A stretch of 53,138 nt of DNA from Burkholderiales bacterium 68-10 (GCA_001897615.1 MKTG01000072.1:58101-111238), one strand, 5' to 3'. Positions 9,703 through 19,447 are shown, counted from the first letter of the stretch. Translations and numbers: made by a program. The notes: generated from the letters alone by a model not told the origin.

Positions 9703-10010
9703 GGCGCTTGCTCCTGGCCCAGGGCCGCGGCCACCCGATCCATGAAACGCGCCAGTTCGATGTCCTTCATCGACAGGCCGTCCACGTCGTGGGTGGTCAG
9801 CGTCACCTTCACCTTGTTGTAGACATTGAACCATTCCGGGTGGTGGTTGCGGCTTTCGGCCACCAGCGCCACCTGGGCCATGAAGCCGAAGGCCTGGGCG
9901 AAGTCGCGAAACACGTAGTCGCGCTCGATGAGTCCGCCACGCCGTGGATCGAAACGCCAGGCGGGCAGATCCGCCAATAGGGCTGTCAGCTGTGGCGGGG
10001 TGAGTTTCAT
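9699..10010 (-). CDS. phhB: Pterin-4a-carbinolamine dehydratase
   Basis: [34 protein letters not shown] motif; overlaps phhA by ATGA. Confidence 0.95.
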   Translation of the reverse strand: MKLTPPQLTALLADLPAWRFDPRRGGLIERDYVFRDFAQAFGFMAQVALVAESRNHHPEWFNVYNKVKVTLTTHDVDGLSMKDIELARFMDRVAAALGQEQAP

Positions 10011-10142
10011 TCGCGGGGCTCTCCAGTCGAATCATCATAGCCATGCCGTCCGCAGTCCGCCGACGGTGTCGCTCAGCGCGCCTGTCACCAGGGTGGTCAT
10101 GGACAGCCCCGGTCCGGCTGCGGCACAATCGCAAGCTTCGAG

Positions 10143-10240
10143 CATCGCTGGGGGTGCCGCCCGGCCGTCATGACGACGCCGAGCGGCTGAGACAGTCCCT
10201 TCGAACCTGATTGAGATCATCCTCGCGCAGGAAAGCAGCT
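10143..10240 (+). ncRNA. TPP (THI-box) riboswitch
   Basis: GGGGTGCC ... GGCTGAGACAGTCCCTTCGAACCTGATTGAGATCATCCTCGCGCAGGAAAGC matches the conserved TPP aptamer core; directly upstream of a permease. Confidence 0.9.
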
Positions 10241-10303
10241 CGCCGGACGGCCGCTGGGCCGGGTCGCGCCTGCTCCCTGCTTTTCTTGACTGGCAGGCGC
10301 ACC

Positions 10304-11572
10304 ATGAACTCCGCATCTTCATCCCCCACCGCTTCAGCGCCCGAACGCGTGTTCGGCTGGCGCGAGCACACCGCCCTGTGGTTCAGCCTGGGCGTCGGCC
10401 TGCTGGTGATGCAGGTGGGCGCCTACCTGGTGCCGGCCATGGGCACGCAGGGCGCGCTGCTGGCGGTGGTGTTCGGCTCCCTCCTGGGCGCCGGCCTGCT
10501 GGCCTGGGTGGCGTGGCTGGGCTGCACCAGCGGCCAGACCAGCGCCGGCCTGATCCAGACCGCCTACGGCCGCGGCTTCGCGCGCCTGCCGATCCTGCTC
10601 AACGTGGTGCAGCTGCTGGGCTGGGCCACCTTCGAGCTGGTCGTCATGCGCGACGGCACGCGCGCCATCGGCCAGCAGGCTTTCGGCCTCGACCCGGGCC
10701 TGGTCGCGCCGACGCTGCTGTGGGGCGCCATCGTGCTGCTGCTGCTGCGCGGCTCCATGCTCACGCTGGTGCGCCGCATCGTCAGCCGTATCGGCCTGCC
10801 GCTGGTGGTGCTGTCGCTGATCTGGCTGAGCGTGCAGTTCGGATTGAAGCTGGACGCGGCCGGGCTGGACGCGCTGTGGCAGCGCGCCGGCGACGGCAGC
10901 ATGAACACCTTCCAGGCGCTGGACCTGGTGATCGCCATGCCGGTGTCCTGGCTGCCGCTGGTGGCCGACTACGCGCGCCACGGCAAGAGCGGGCGCAGCG
11001 CGCTGGGCGGCACCTGGCTGGGCTACACCATCGCCAACATCTGGTGCTACGGCCTGGGCGTGCTGGTCATCACCGCCGTCGGCCCCGGCACCGACATGGT
11101 CGGCGCGCTGTTGCTGGCGCAGGGCGGCCTGATCGCACTGGGCCTGATCCTGGTCGACGAGCTGGACAACACCTACGGCGACCTGTATTCGGGCTCCGTC
11201 TCGGCCCACAGCCTGCACGGCGGCCTGAGCCTGCGCGCCTGGGGCACGCTGCTGGCGGTGGTCTCGATCGCCTTCGCGCTGGTGCTGCCCATGCACCAGC
11301 TGGAGCCCTTCCTGCTGATGCTCAGCTCGGTCTTCGTGCCGCTGTTCGGCACCATCCTGGGACGCCTGGGCATCCAGCCCGCGCGCCTGGGCCAGGCGCC
11401 GCGCCTCGTGCACGCCGGGCCTGCCGCGATCTGGGTGCTGGGCATCGTGCTGTACCACGCGCTGGCGCAATGGGCGCCGCAGTACGGCAGCGCCCTGCCC
11501 ACACTGGCAGTGACCTTCGTGCTGGGCGCGCTGAGCGCGCGCACCGGCATGCGGGTGGCGCAACCTGCCTGA
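10304..11572 (+). CDS. NCS1-family permease, probable hydroxymethylpyrimidine/thiamine-precursor transporter (CytX-like)
   Basis: NCS1-type multi-TM protein under a TPP riboswitch. Confidence 0.85.
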   Translation: MNSASSSPTASAPERVFGWREHTALWFSLGVGLLVMQVGAYLVPAMGTQGALLAVVFGSLLGAGLLAWVAWLGCTSGQTSAGLIQTAYGRGFARLPILLNVVQLLGWATFELVVMRDGTRAIGQQAFGLDPGLVAPTLLWGAIVLLLLRGSMLTLVRRIVSRIGLPLVVLSLIWLSVQFGLKLDAAGLDALWQRAGDGSMNTFQALDLVIAMPVSWLPLVADYARHGKSGRSALGGTWLGYTIANIWCYGLGVLVITAVGPGTDMVGALLLAQGGLIALGLILVDELDNTYGDLYSGSVSAHSLHGGLSLRAWGTLLAVVSIAFALVLPMHQLEPFLLMLSSVFVPLFGTILGRLGIQPARLGQAPRLVHAGPAAIWVLGIVLYHALAQWAPQYGSALPTLAVTFVLGALSARTGMRVAQPA

Positions 11573-11655
11573 GCAGCGCTGCGGGGATTCCCCGGTGGTG
11601 CCGCCCAGGCGCACGCTCTATATTGACCGGCTTCTTTACCTGAAGGAGAGGACGC

Positions 11656-12858
11656 ATGGACAAGCGCTTTCTGACCCCCCTGCTGTCGGCTCTGCTGGTT
11701 GCCGGCTCCCTGCCGGCCCAGGCCGCCGATGATGTCATCCGCATCGGTGTGCTGAACGACCAGTCGGGCCTGTATTCGGACTTCGGTGGCGCCACCTCGG
11801 TCATCGCCGCGCGCATGGCGGTGGAAGACTTCGGCGGCAAGGTGCTGGGCAAGCCGATCGAGATCCTGTCGGCCGACCACCAGAACAAGGCCGACGTCGC
11901 CACCTCGGTGGCACGCCGCTGGTTCGACGTCGATGGCGTGAGCGCCGTCGCCGACCTGACCAACTCGGCCGTGGCGCTGGCCGTGCAGCAGCTGGCCAAG
12001 GGGCAGGGCAAGGTGACCTTGTCCTCCGGGCCGGCGACCACCCGCCTGACCAACGAAGACTGCTCGCCCACCGGCTTTCACTGGGCGTTCGACACCTACT
12101 CGCAGGCCGTCGGCACGGCCAAGGCGGTGGTGGCCACCGGCGGCAAGAGCTGGTTCATCCTGGCCGCCGACTACGCGTTCGGGCACCAGATGGCGGCCGA
12201 CCTGGACCGCGTGGTCAAGGAAAGCGGCGGCACCGTGCTGGGCCAGGTGCGCGCGCCCACGGGCACGATGGATTTTTCGTCCTTCCTGCTGCAGGCGCAG
12301 TCGTCCAAGGCGCAGATCATCGGCCTGGCCAACGCCGGGGCGGACACCGTCAACTCGATCAAGCAGGCGGGCGAGTTCGGCATCATGTCCGGCGGGCAGA
12401 AAATCGCCGGCCTGGTGGTGGTGATCAGCGACATCCATGCCCTGGGCCTGAAAACCGCCAACGGCCTGCTGCTGACCACCGCGTTCTACTGGGACCGCGA
12501 CGAGGCCTCGCGCAAGTGGTCCAAGCGCTTCTTCGACCGCACCGGACGCATGCCCGGCATGGTGCAGGCGAGCACCTACTCGTCGGTGCTGCACTACCTG
12601 AAGGCCATGCAGGCGGCCGGCAAGACCGACGGCAAGGCGGTGGCCGACAAGATGCGCGAGCTGCCGGTGGACGACGCCTTCGCCAAGGGCAAGGTGCGCG
12701 CCGACGGACGCCTGCTGCACGACATGTACCTGGCCGAAGTCAAGAAACCGGCCGAATCCAAGGGCCCGTGGGACTACTACAAGATCCTGCGCACCATCCC
12801 GGCCGAGGACGCCGCGCAACCGCTCAGCCAGAGCAAGTGCTCGCTGGTCAAGCAGTGA
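11656..12858 (+). CDS. Branched-chain amino acid-type ABC transporter substrate-binding protein
   Basis: Signal peptide; DVIRIGVLNDQSGLYSDFGG...ADHQNKADVATSVARRW, LivK-like. Confidence 0.9.
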   Translation: MDKRFLTPLLSALLVAGSLPAQAADDVIRIGVLNDQSGLYSDFGGATSVIAARMAVEDFGGKVLGKPIEILSADHQNKADVATSVARRWFDVDGVSAVADLTNSAVALAVQQLAKGQGKVTLSSGPATTRLTNEDCSPTGFHWAFDTYSQAVGTAKAVVATGGKSWFILAADYAFGHQMAADLDRVVKESGGTVLGQVRAPTGTMDFSSFLLQAQSSKAQIIGLANAGADTVNSIKQAGEFGIMSGGQKIAGLVVVISDIHALGLKTANGLLLTTAFYWDRDEASRKWSKRFFDRTGRMPGMVQASTYSSVLHYLKAMQAAGKTDGKAVADKMRELPVDDAFAKGKVRADGRLLHDMYLAEVKKPAESKGPWDYYKILRTIPAEDAAQPLSQSKCSLVKQ

Positions 12859-12933
12859 TCCTGCCGTGTGCGCGAGCGCTTGGCGCCCGGGCCTGACGGC
12901 GCTCCGGCGGCGTGCGCAGAGACGACAGTTGAC

Positions 12934-12966
12934 CGCTTGCGGGTCTTCGCCAGACCCGCGCAAGCG
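12934..12966. terminator. Stem-loop between convergent genes (possible bidirectional terminator)
   Basis: CGCTTGCGGGTCT-tcgcc-AGACCCGCGCAAGCG inverted repeat between the SBP and phaM. Confidence 0.4.
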
Positions 12967-13029
12967 CTGACATTCATGGCTTCGCGGGCGTTCACCCAGA
13001 AGGTGCGCGTGCCTCGCACCGGCCAGGGT

Positions 13030-13896
13030 TCAGCGGCCCAGCTTGAACGGCGGCGGCAGCGGCCAGCCCAGCGTGGCGCCGCGCGTCTCGGCGGCCGGCG
13101 GCGTCGGGTCGCTGGCCGCCTTGGCGGCACGTGCGGCGGTCTTCCTGGTTGCCGGCTTGCGGGCTGGCTTGCGCGCCGGCACCTTCTTGGCGCTCGATGA
13201 CTTCCTGGCGGCGGCTTTGGCGCTGCCCGCGGCGGCCGGCGGCGTCGCGTCGGCCTTTGGCAGCTCGGGCGCGGCACGTGCCGCCTCGCGCACCGCGTTG
13301 GCGGCGATCTGCTGAAACTGCTGCGTCAGCGCGCCCCACCACTGCATCGGGTCGGCCAGTGCCGGCGCTCCAGTGACCGGTGCGGCGGCGGCCGCCGCCT
13401 TTGTCTTGGTCTTGCGTGCCGGCGCAGCGGCGCGGGCCGGCGGCTCGGGTTCGGGTTCCGGTTCGGGCTCCACTTCGGCGGGGGCGGCGGCCGGCTGGAC
13501 GGTGGGCGTGGCCGCCGCGGCAAACGGCCAGTGGGGCGGCGCGGCCGGCTCGCTGGCCGGTGCCGCGGCGGGTTTGGCCGGCGTGGCCACGGTGAAGGCC
13601 TTGGCGACCTCGGCCATGCTCAGGTTCATCCCCTGCAGCGTGGCCAGGGTCATCTTCTGCACTTCCAGCGCCTGGATGGTGGCCTTGAGCGCGGTGCTGT
13701 TCTGCTCCAGCCAGAACAGCACCGCCTTCAGTTCGGCGATGCGCTTGTCCAGCTCCTCGACGCTGACGGTGGGGGCCACCCAGTTGTGCAGCGCCGACAC
13801 CGGCCCGGCAGGGCCCTTGGCGCTGGTGGCCAGGTTCTGCAGGAAATCGAAGCCGGGGATGAACTTGCCGAAGTCGAAGGCGGGAGAGTCGCTCAT
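13030..13896 (-). CDS. phaM: PhaM family polyhydroxyalkanoate granule regulatory protein
   Basis: DFGKFIPGFDFLQNLA, ELDKRIAELKAVLFWLEQNSTALKATIQALEVQKMTLATL; C-terminal AAKKP-like Lys/Arg/Ala/Pro DNA-binding tail. Confidence 0.88.
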   Translation of the reverse strand: MSDSPAFDFGKFIPGFDFLQNLATSAKGPAGPVSALHNWVAPTVSVEELDKRIAELKAVLFWLEQNSTALKATIQALEVQKMTLATLQGMNLSMAEVAKAFTVATPAKPAAAPASEPAAPPHWPFAAAATPTVQPAAAPAEVEPEPEPEPEPPARAAAPARKTKTKAAAAAAPVTGAPALADPMQWWGALTQQFQQIAANAVREAARAAPELPKADATPPAAAGSAKAAARKSSSAKKVPARKPARKPATRKTAARAAKAASDPTPPAAETRGATLGWPLPPPFKLGR

Positions 13897-14028
13897 GAAA
13901 GGCTCCTGGTGTGACCGGACGTGACGCCAGCTTACCGCAAGCCGGCACGGCGCGGGTCGGGTTCTTGCCGCGACAAGGCCGGCGCCGGCGCCCTGGTGTC
14001 GGCGCACGGGCCGGGGCCGTGCCGCGTC

Positions 14029-14640
14029 TCAAACACGCGCCGGCGACCCGGGGCGTGCGCCGAGGGCATCGGTGCGCGGACGTGGCGGCTTCAACGACGG
14101 CATGCGTCGCCGCAACTGGCGGCAGATGGTCTCGGGCGCGACGTCGATGATCTGCGCCATCTCCTTCAGTGGTGGCAGTGCCTTGCGCGTGGCCGGGTCG
14201 GCGACGTCGCCGCCAACGCAGCGCACCAGCCAGGCCACCCGGTCGGCGGCGGCGCCGATGCGCAGTCGCGCCATGTCCTGCGCCTGGCGCTGCTGCTGCA
14301 CCAGGGCCTGCGCGACCAGTGCCAGGCGCGTCGCCTCGTCGGGCACCGGCTCGATGCGCGCCGTGCTGGCCACCAGCGCCGACACCGTCACCGTGCAGGG
14401 CTGGCCGAACAGCGACTCCAGCCCGATGCAGTCGCCCGGCAGCGCCAGTTGGATGAGGGCGTGGGCGCCATCGCCCTGGCGTTCGACGCGAAATGCCCCG
14501 CTCACCACGCGCCACAGCGCGCCGTATTGCCCCGCGTGCAACAGCGCCTGGCCGCGCGCGAGGGCCGTAACGGCCGGGGATGGGTATCCGTGCGCCACCG
14601 TCTCACGGCGCGCGGACGCCAGATTCGTCCTGATGTTCAT
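14029..14640 (-). CDS. Crp/Fnr family transcriptional regulator
   Basis: cNMP-like N-terminal fold and HTH LKEMAQIIDVAPETICRQLRRR. Confidence 0.85.
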   Translation of the reverse strand: MNIRTNLASARRETVAHGYPSPAVTALARGQALLHAGQYGALWRVVSGAFRVERQGDGAHALIQLALPGDCIGLESLFGQPCTVTVSALVASTARIEPVPDEATRLALVAQALVQQQRQAQDMARLRIGAAADRVAWLVRCVGGDVADPATRKALPPLKEMAQIIDVAPETICRQLRRRMPSLKPPRPRTDALGARPGSPARV

Positions 14641-14743
14641 GCTTGCTCTCCTTGCCGGCCCGTCACCCGCATGGTGGACTGCGGCATTGCGATCCAGACT
14701 CCGCCTGTGCGCCACTGCAAGCCACGGCGGCGTGCATGCGGCT

Positions 14744-15154
14744 TCAGGCCTCGAAAAAGGCGTGGATGCCCGGAGGCCCGCGTGGCTGGCCGGCAAGCAG
14801 GCGCATCGTGGCTCGCGCCGCCACCGTGCTGGTGGCTGGCGCCACGTGACCCAGGTCACCGCGCAGCACCAGGAGATACCCACGGGGCGGCGGTGCCAAC
14901 CGGTCTCCCGCGAGCAGGCACAGCGGGCAGTCGCCGTGCGCGGCCGGCGCGGGCACGCCACCCTGCCCGGCGGCCACGCTGCCCTGGGGCACCCGGTGGA
15001 GGCCGCTGGATGTGCAGACCTCGATCCAGCCCGCCCGCGGCGCGCCGCCGTGGTGTCCAAGCATCCGGGACACCGTGGGCGCGAGCATGGCCAGGCCGAT
15101 GACCAGCATGGCCAGTCGACCGGCCCAGCAACCACGCTTGCGCCAGGTACTCAT
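14744..15154 (-). CDS. DUF2946 family protein (CPLC motif)
   Basis: Single N-terminal TM and DCPLCLLAGD motif. Confidence 0.6.
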   Translation of the reverse strand: MSTWRKRGCWAGRLAMLVIGLAMLAPTVSRMLGHHGGAPRAGWIEVCTSSGLHRVPQGSVAAGQGGVPAPAAHGDCPLCLLAGDRLAPPPRGYLLVLRGDLGHVAPATSTVAARATMRLLAGQPRGPPGIHAFFEA

Positions 15155-15184
15155 GTGCGCGCCGCCCTCACGCCCCGACCGGGT

Positions 15185-15658
15185 TCAGCGCAGGCCGTCC
15201 AGGTACAGGCGGGTCAGACGGGCGTACTGCGCCGGCGTCAGCGTCCTGCGCATGAACTCGGCGCAGCGCTCGCGCGCCTGCAGGTGCGCCAGTTCGGCCT
15301 CGGTCACCTGCTGCATCAGCCGTGCCGTGGGACGAGCTTCCAGTATGGCCGCGCGCAGCTCGCCGCGCAGGGCCAGCAGTTGCGTCTGGCCTTTCAGGCG
15401 CGCCGGCATGTTGGCTTTGCGGTAGGCATCAAGCGCCTGGATCTGCTCGGCCGTCAGATTCAGGTCGGCCTCGTGGCGCACGGTCAGCGGCATCAGCTCG
15501 ACGATGGGGATGGCGGCGTCGCCCGGCACGGACTTGACGGCCGCCGCCACCGGCGCGGCGGCGCTGCCGGCCGGTGCCGGCGAGGTCGTCTGCGCGCAGC
15601 CGGCCAGCAGCGCCGCCACCACCGCAGTGGCGAAAAGGGAAGATGTGACGGCTCTCAT
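15185..15658 (-). CDS. Periplasmic lipoprotein, Spy/CpxP-like (LTXXQ-type)
   Basis: Lipobox LLAGC; LTAEQIQALDAYRKA and LTPAQYARL motifs. Confidence 0.6.
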   Translation of the reverse strand: MRAVTSSLFATAVVAALLAGCAQTTSPAPAGSAAAPVAAAVKSVPGDAAIPIVELMPLTVRHEADLNLTAEQIQALDAYRKANMPARLKGQTQLLALRGELRAAILEARPTARLMQQVTEAELAHLQARERCAEFMRRTLTPAQYARLTRLYLDGLR

Positions 15659-15682
15659 GGGATGGTCCTTGTCGTGGTGTAG

Positions 15683-16150
15683 TCAGTGCCGGTTGTGCTG
15701 CATGGGCGCGGCCTGGCCGCCGCCCAGCGCGGTGACGGGCGCCTTGACCTCCTGCGTGAACTGCTTCTTGCTGGCGATGTCCTCGAAGGTCAGCGTGACC
15801 GGCACGGTGTCGCCGCCCTTGAGCTGCTGCTTCAGCTCCATCAGCATCACGTGGTAGCCGCCGGGCTTGAGCGCCATGGTGCGGCCCTTGGCGATCTCCA
15901 GGCCGTTCTTGAGCGCGCGCATCTTCATGACGTCGCCCTCCATCGCCATTTCGTGGACTTCCACCACGCCGGCCACGGGCGAGCTGCCGCCGATCAGGCG
16001 CACGTCCTGCGCGGCGTCGATCTGCATGAACAGGCCCGAGGCCTTCTGCTGCGGCACGGTGCCGCGCACCCAGGGATCGGTGATGGTGACCTGGGCCGAG
16101 GCGGCGGCGCAGAAGATCAGGGCCGACAGGGCGGTGGCGAGATGTTTCAT
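15683..16150 (-). CDS. Copper chaperone PCu(A)C
   Basis: WVRGTVPQQKASGLFM, VVEVHEMAMEGDVMKMR, LKPGGYHVMLMELKQ motifs. Confidence 0.92.
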   Translation of the reverse strand: MKHLATALSALIFCAAASAQVTITDPWVRGTVPQQKASGLFMQIDAAQDVRLIGGSSPVAGVVEVHEMAMEGDVMKMRALKNGLEIAKGRTMALKPGGYHVMLMELKQQLKGGDTVPVTLTFEDIASKKQFTQEVKAPVTALGGGQAAPMQHNRH

Positions 16151-16330
16151 CGAATATTCCTTTCGTGAGGGTCGGGATGCACAGAAATAAAGCGGATCAG
16201 CCGGCCCGGGCGGCGGGCGCGGCGCCCGGCGCGCGCGGCAGCCGGGCAATGTCGTGGTCATGGTGCTCGGCGGTTTGCTCATGGCGCCGCATCCGTCGCG
16301 CGCTGACCTCCTCGTTTCAAGAGAAATCAG

Positions 16331-16385
16331 CGTACAACCCGCGCTCGATCAGCGCCAGCAGCTACAAAACCGGGAGCAATCAGGA
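16331..16385 (-). repeat. Dispersed repeat family A, at the 3' end of DUF2946 gene
   Basis: Reverse complement CCTGATTGCTCCCGGTTTTGTAGCTGCTGGCGCTGATCGAGCGCGGGTTGTA; its ccTGA supplies the stop codon. Confidence 0.7.
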
Positions 16386-16739
16386 ACGCAAGGATGGGGG
16401 CGCGCGCGCCTGCCAGGGCAGGGTCGTGGCGGCGGCCGGCGCGGCCGCAACCGTCAGGTCGAGGACGAACGAAGGCGCCGGCTCGGCCAGTGCCAGCAGG
16501 GGCAGCGGCCCGGGGGCGCCCGCCGGGATGCACAGCGGACAATCCAGATGGCCGGCGCCCAGCTCCAGCGTGTCGCCGCTGGCGGTGTGCACCACGGCCT
16601 TGACCTGGCCGCCGGCGCTGCACAGCAGCTCGACCTGCTGCGGGTGCACCAGCGGCGACGCCACCGCCACCGCGAGCGACAGCGCAAACCACGCCAGCAT
16701 GAAGCGGGCAAGGCGGTGAGCGTGGCGCAGCGGGTTCAT
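16380..16739 (-). CDS. DUF2946 family protein (CPLC motif)
   Basis: N-terminal TM, DCPLCIPAG motif. Confidence 0.65.
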   Translation of the reverse strand: MNPLRHAHRLARFMLAWFALSLAVAVASPLVHPQQVELLCSAGGQVKAVVHTASGDTLELGAGHLDCPLCIPAGAPGPLPLLALAEPAPSFVLDLTVAAAPAAATTLPWQARAPPSLRS

Positions 16740-16804
16740 CCAAGGTGCATTATGGCCGGACACCCGCCCCGGTGATTGAGCAACATCAAGTCCGGGCCGC
16801 TGCC

Positions 16805-16970
16805 AAGGAACCTCTGCATAATCTCCTGCGCCGCAGGCATCTGCGGTCTCGGGCGGGCTGCGGCGTTGCAAATCCTCGCGATGGCCGCGGCCATCGCTGC
16901 GGTTTGCGCCTTGCATCCCATCCCGATCCGCAGCGCCTGCTTGCCGCGAGAGCTTATGCAGAGGTTCCCT
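16805..16970. mobile_element. MITE-like element
   Basis: 15-bp perfect terminal inverted repeats GGAACCTCTGCATAA (16807-16821)/TTATGCAGAGGTTCC (16954-16968), no transposase, internal 20-bp palindrome GCGATGGCCGCGGCCATCGC (16878-16897). Confidence 0.6.
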
Positions 16971-17025
16971 AAGCTGGCGCCGGCGCGCCGCGCCCCTTCG
17001 ATTTCAGATTCCGGAGACCCCCACC

Positions 17026-17676
17026 ATGCTCAAACTCTGTGGCTTTGCCGCCAGCAACTACTACAACAAGGTCAAGCTCGCGCTGCTCGAAAAAGGCGTG
17101 CCGTTCGAGGAGGTCATCGCCTGGATGGGCGAGACCGACGCCGCCGCCAGCCCGCTGGGCAAGGTGCCCTACGTGCTCACCGACGAGGGGCCGATCAGCG
17201 AGTCGACCGTGATCCTGGAATACCTGGAGCAGCGCTACCCGCAACATCCCCTGCTGCCCGCCAACCCCTACCAGGCGGCCAAGGTGCGCGAGCTGCTGCG
17301 CTACATCGAGCTGCACCTGGAGCTGGTGGCGCGCAACCTGTACCCCGAGGCCTTCTTCGGCGGCCAGGTGAGCGACGGCCTGAAGGCCAAGCTGCGCCCG
17401 CAACTGGAGAAGAACATCGCCGCCTTCGGTCAACTGGCGGCGTTCTCGCCCTACGTGGCCGGCAACGCATTCACGCTGGCCGACTGCGCCGCCGCCGTGC
17501 ACCTGCCGCTGGTGGCCAGTTGCAGCAAGATCATCTACGGCGAAGATCTGCTGGCCGACCTGCCCGTCAAGGACTACCTCAAGCGCATGAGCGAGCGGCC
17601 GACGGTGCAGCAGGTGAACGCCGACCGCAAGACGAACACCGAGTTGATGATGGCACGGATGAAAGCCAAATCTTGA
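17026..17676 (+). CDS. Glutathione S-transferase family protein
   Basis: MLKLCGFAASNYYNKVKLALLEKGVPFEE...GKVPYVLTDEGPISESTVILEYLE. Confidence 0.93.
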   Translation: MLKLCGFAASNYYNKVKLALLEKGVPFEEVIAWMGETDAAASPLGKVPYVLTDEGPISESTVILEYLEQRYPQHPLLPANPYQAAKVRELLRYIELHLELVARNLYPEAFFGGQVSDGLKAKLRPQLEKNIAAFGQLAAFSPYVAGNAFTLADCAAAVHLPLVASCSKIIYGEDLLADLPVKDYLKRMSERPTVQQVNADRKTNTELMMARMKAKS

Positions 17677-17745
17677 GCAAAATCGAGTTCCAGCGCCCGC
17701 CAGTCAAGCGCTGGCAGCTATATTTTAAATAGCTATCAGTATTTG
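17674..17745 (-). repeat. Dispersed repeat family A, between convergent GST and enoyl-CoA hydratase genes
   Basis: Reverse complement ACTGATAGCTATTTAAAATATAGCTGCCAGCGCTTGACTGGCGGGCGCTGGAACTCGATTTTG. Confidence 0.75.
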
Positions 17746-18545
17746 GGCGCGCGCCGCTCGCGCAAGGACGCCACGCCTTCGTGCACGTCCGGCCCGCCAA
17801 AGCCCATGAATTCCAGCGCCAGCGAGGTGTCGAAGCTGGGGCCCGCCTGGCGATACCAGTTGTTGAGCGAGTACTTGGTCCAGCGGATGGCGCTGGTGCT
17901 GCCGGCGGCCAGCTTGTCGGCCACCTCGTAGGCCCGGGGCAGGAGCTGGTCGTCGTCCACCGCCAGCGACACCAGGCCGATGCGCTCGGCCTCCTCGCCA
18001 GTCACGGCCTCGCACAGCATCAGGTAGTACTTGGCCTTGGCCATGCCGCACAGCAGTGGCCAGCAGATGGCGGCGTGGTCGCCGGCGGCCACGCCCAGGC
18101 GGGTGTGGCCGTCGACGATCCTGGCGCTTCGGGCGGCGATCGAGATGTCGGCCAGCAGCCCGGCCACCAGGCCGGCGCCCACCGCCGGGCCGTGCATGGC
18201 GCTGACGATGGGCTTGTCGCAGTTGATGACGTTGTAGACCAGATCGCGCGCCTCCTTCCAGACGCGCGAGCGCACCGCGAAGTCGCTGGCCATGTCCTGC
18301 ACCAGCGCCAGATCGCCGCCGCCCGAAAAGCCCATGCCTTCGCCGCGCAGCACCACGGCGCGCACGCTGTCGTCCTTGTCGATATCGCGCCAGATCTCGG
18401 CCAGCTCCCAGTGGCCGTCGTGGCCGGCGGTCGGCAGCTTGCCGTTCTTGGCCTTCATCTGCACGTCGAGCACGCAGCCATCCTGCCCGCGGCGGCTGAT
18501 GTGCAGGCTCTGGTAGCGGCTGTAGTCGATGGCGGGCTGGCTCAT
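17736..18545 (-). CDS. Enoyl-CoA hydratase/isomerase family protein
   Basis: [44 protein letters not shown]. Confidence 0.92.
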   Translation of the reverse strand: MSQPAIDYSRYQSLHISRRGQDGCVLDVQMKAKNGKLPTAGHDGHWELAEIWRDIDKDDSVRAVVLRGEGMGFSGGGDLALVQDMASDFAVRSRVWKEARDLVYNVINCDKPIVSAMHGPAVGAGLVAGLLADISIAARSARIVDGHTRLGVAAGDHAAICWPLLCGMAKAKYYLMLCEAVTGEEAERIGLVSLAVDDDQLLPRAYEVADKLAAGSTSAIRWTKYSLNNWYRQAGPSFDTSLALEFMGFGGPDVHEGVASLRERRAPKY

Positions 18546-18610
18546 GGCGGGGTCTCCGTGTGGGTTCAGGGCAATGGCCCGCATGGTAGCGGCACGCCGC
18601 CGCGCGCGGC

Positions 18611-19447
18611 TCAAGCCGGCCGGGCGCGAAACACCAGCAGCAACCCCAGCACCACCGCGGCCAGCCCGCCCAGCGCCAGCGGCGCCATGCGGTGGCCCAG
18701 CAGCCACCAGTCGAGCAGCGCCGTGCCGCCCGGCACCAGATAGAACAGGCTGGTGACGTTGACCAGGTTGCCCGCGCGCAGCAGGCGGTACAGCAGCACC
18801 GAGGCGCCGGCCGAGATCACCGCGCCCAGCCACAGCACCGAGCCGGCCAGCGCCCAGCCCGGCTGCAGGCGCAGCGGCTGCACCGGCAGCAGCGCCAGGC
18901 ACAGCAGCAACGCCACCGCGCATTGCAGCGGCAGCACCCGGCTGGGCGGCTGGGTGATGCGCTTTTGCGCCATGGTGCCGGCCGTGATGCAAGCCAGCGC
19001 GGCCAGCGCCCAGGCCACGCCGGCCGGCGACACCTGGGCGCGCAGCAGGCTGTCATGCACCACCAGCACCAGGCCGGCCAGTGCCAGCGCCAGGCCCAGC
19101 GCGCGCGCCGGCGTGGCCCGGCGCTCCTGCAGCAGCAGCGTGACGATGGGCTGCACGCCCAGGATGGTGGCCAGCGCGCCCGGCGTCAGGCCCTGGTCCA
19201 GCGCCAGGAAATAGGTGCACGAGTAGCCGCCCACCAGCAGCAGGCCGGTACCCGCCACCTGCGCGCGCGTGCCCGGCGCCGGCAGCCAGCCGCGCCCGCG
19301 GCCGGCCAGCAGGACGAGCACCGTCAGCGCCACGCCAAAGCGCAGCGCCAGCAGCACGAACGGGGAGGCCTGATCCAGCCCCCAACGGGAAACAATGGCG
19401 CCGCTGCTCCACAGCAGCACGAACAGCGCCGTCGACCATGCCTGCAT
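18611..19447 (-). CDS. EamA/DMT family transporter
   Basis: [31 protein letters not shown]; multi-TM. Confidence 0.9.
   Translation of the reverse strand: MQAWSTALFVLLWSSGAIVSRWGLDQASPFVLLALRFGVALTVLVLLAGRGRGWLPAPGTRAQVAGTGLLLVGGYSCTYFLALDQGLTPGALATILGVQPIVTLLLQERRATPARALGLALALAGLVLVVHDSLLRAQVSPAGVAWALAALACITAGTMAQKRITQPPSRVLPLQCAVALLLCLALLPVQPLRLQPGWALAGSVLWLGAVISAGASVLLYRLLRAGNLVNVTSLFYLVPGGTALLDWWLLGHRMAPLALGGLAAVVLGLLLVFRARPA

Noticed and set aside
11656-12858. Orphan periplasmic binding protein as a novel transporter system
   Set aside because: Stand-alone LivK-type binding proteins are common in Comamonadaceae; nothing in the sequence points to a new system.
13080-13500. Lys/Arg/Ala/Pro-rich repeats in the PhaM C-terminus as a possible novel repeat protein
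   Set aside because: Matches the expected histone H1-like DNA-binding tail of PhaM.
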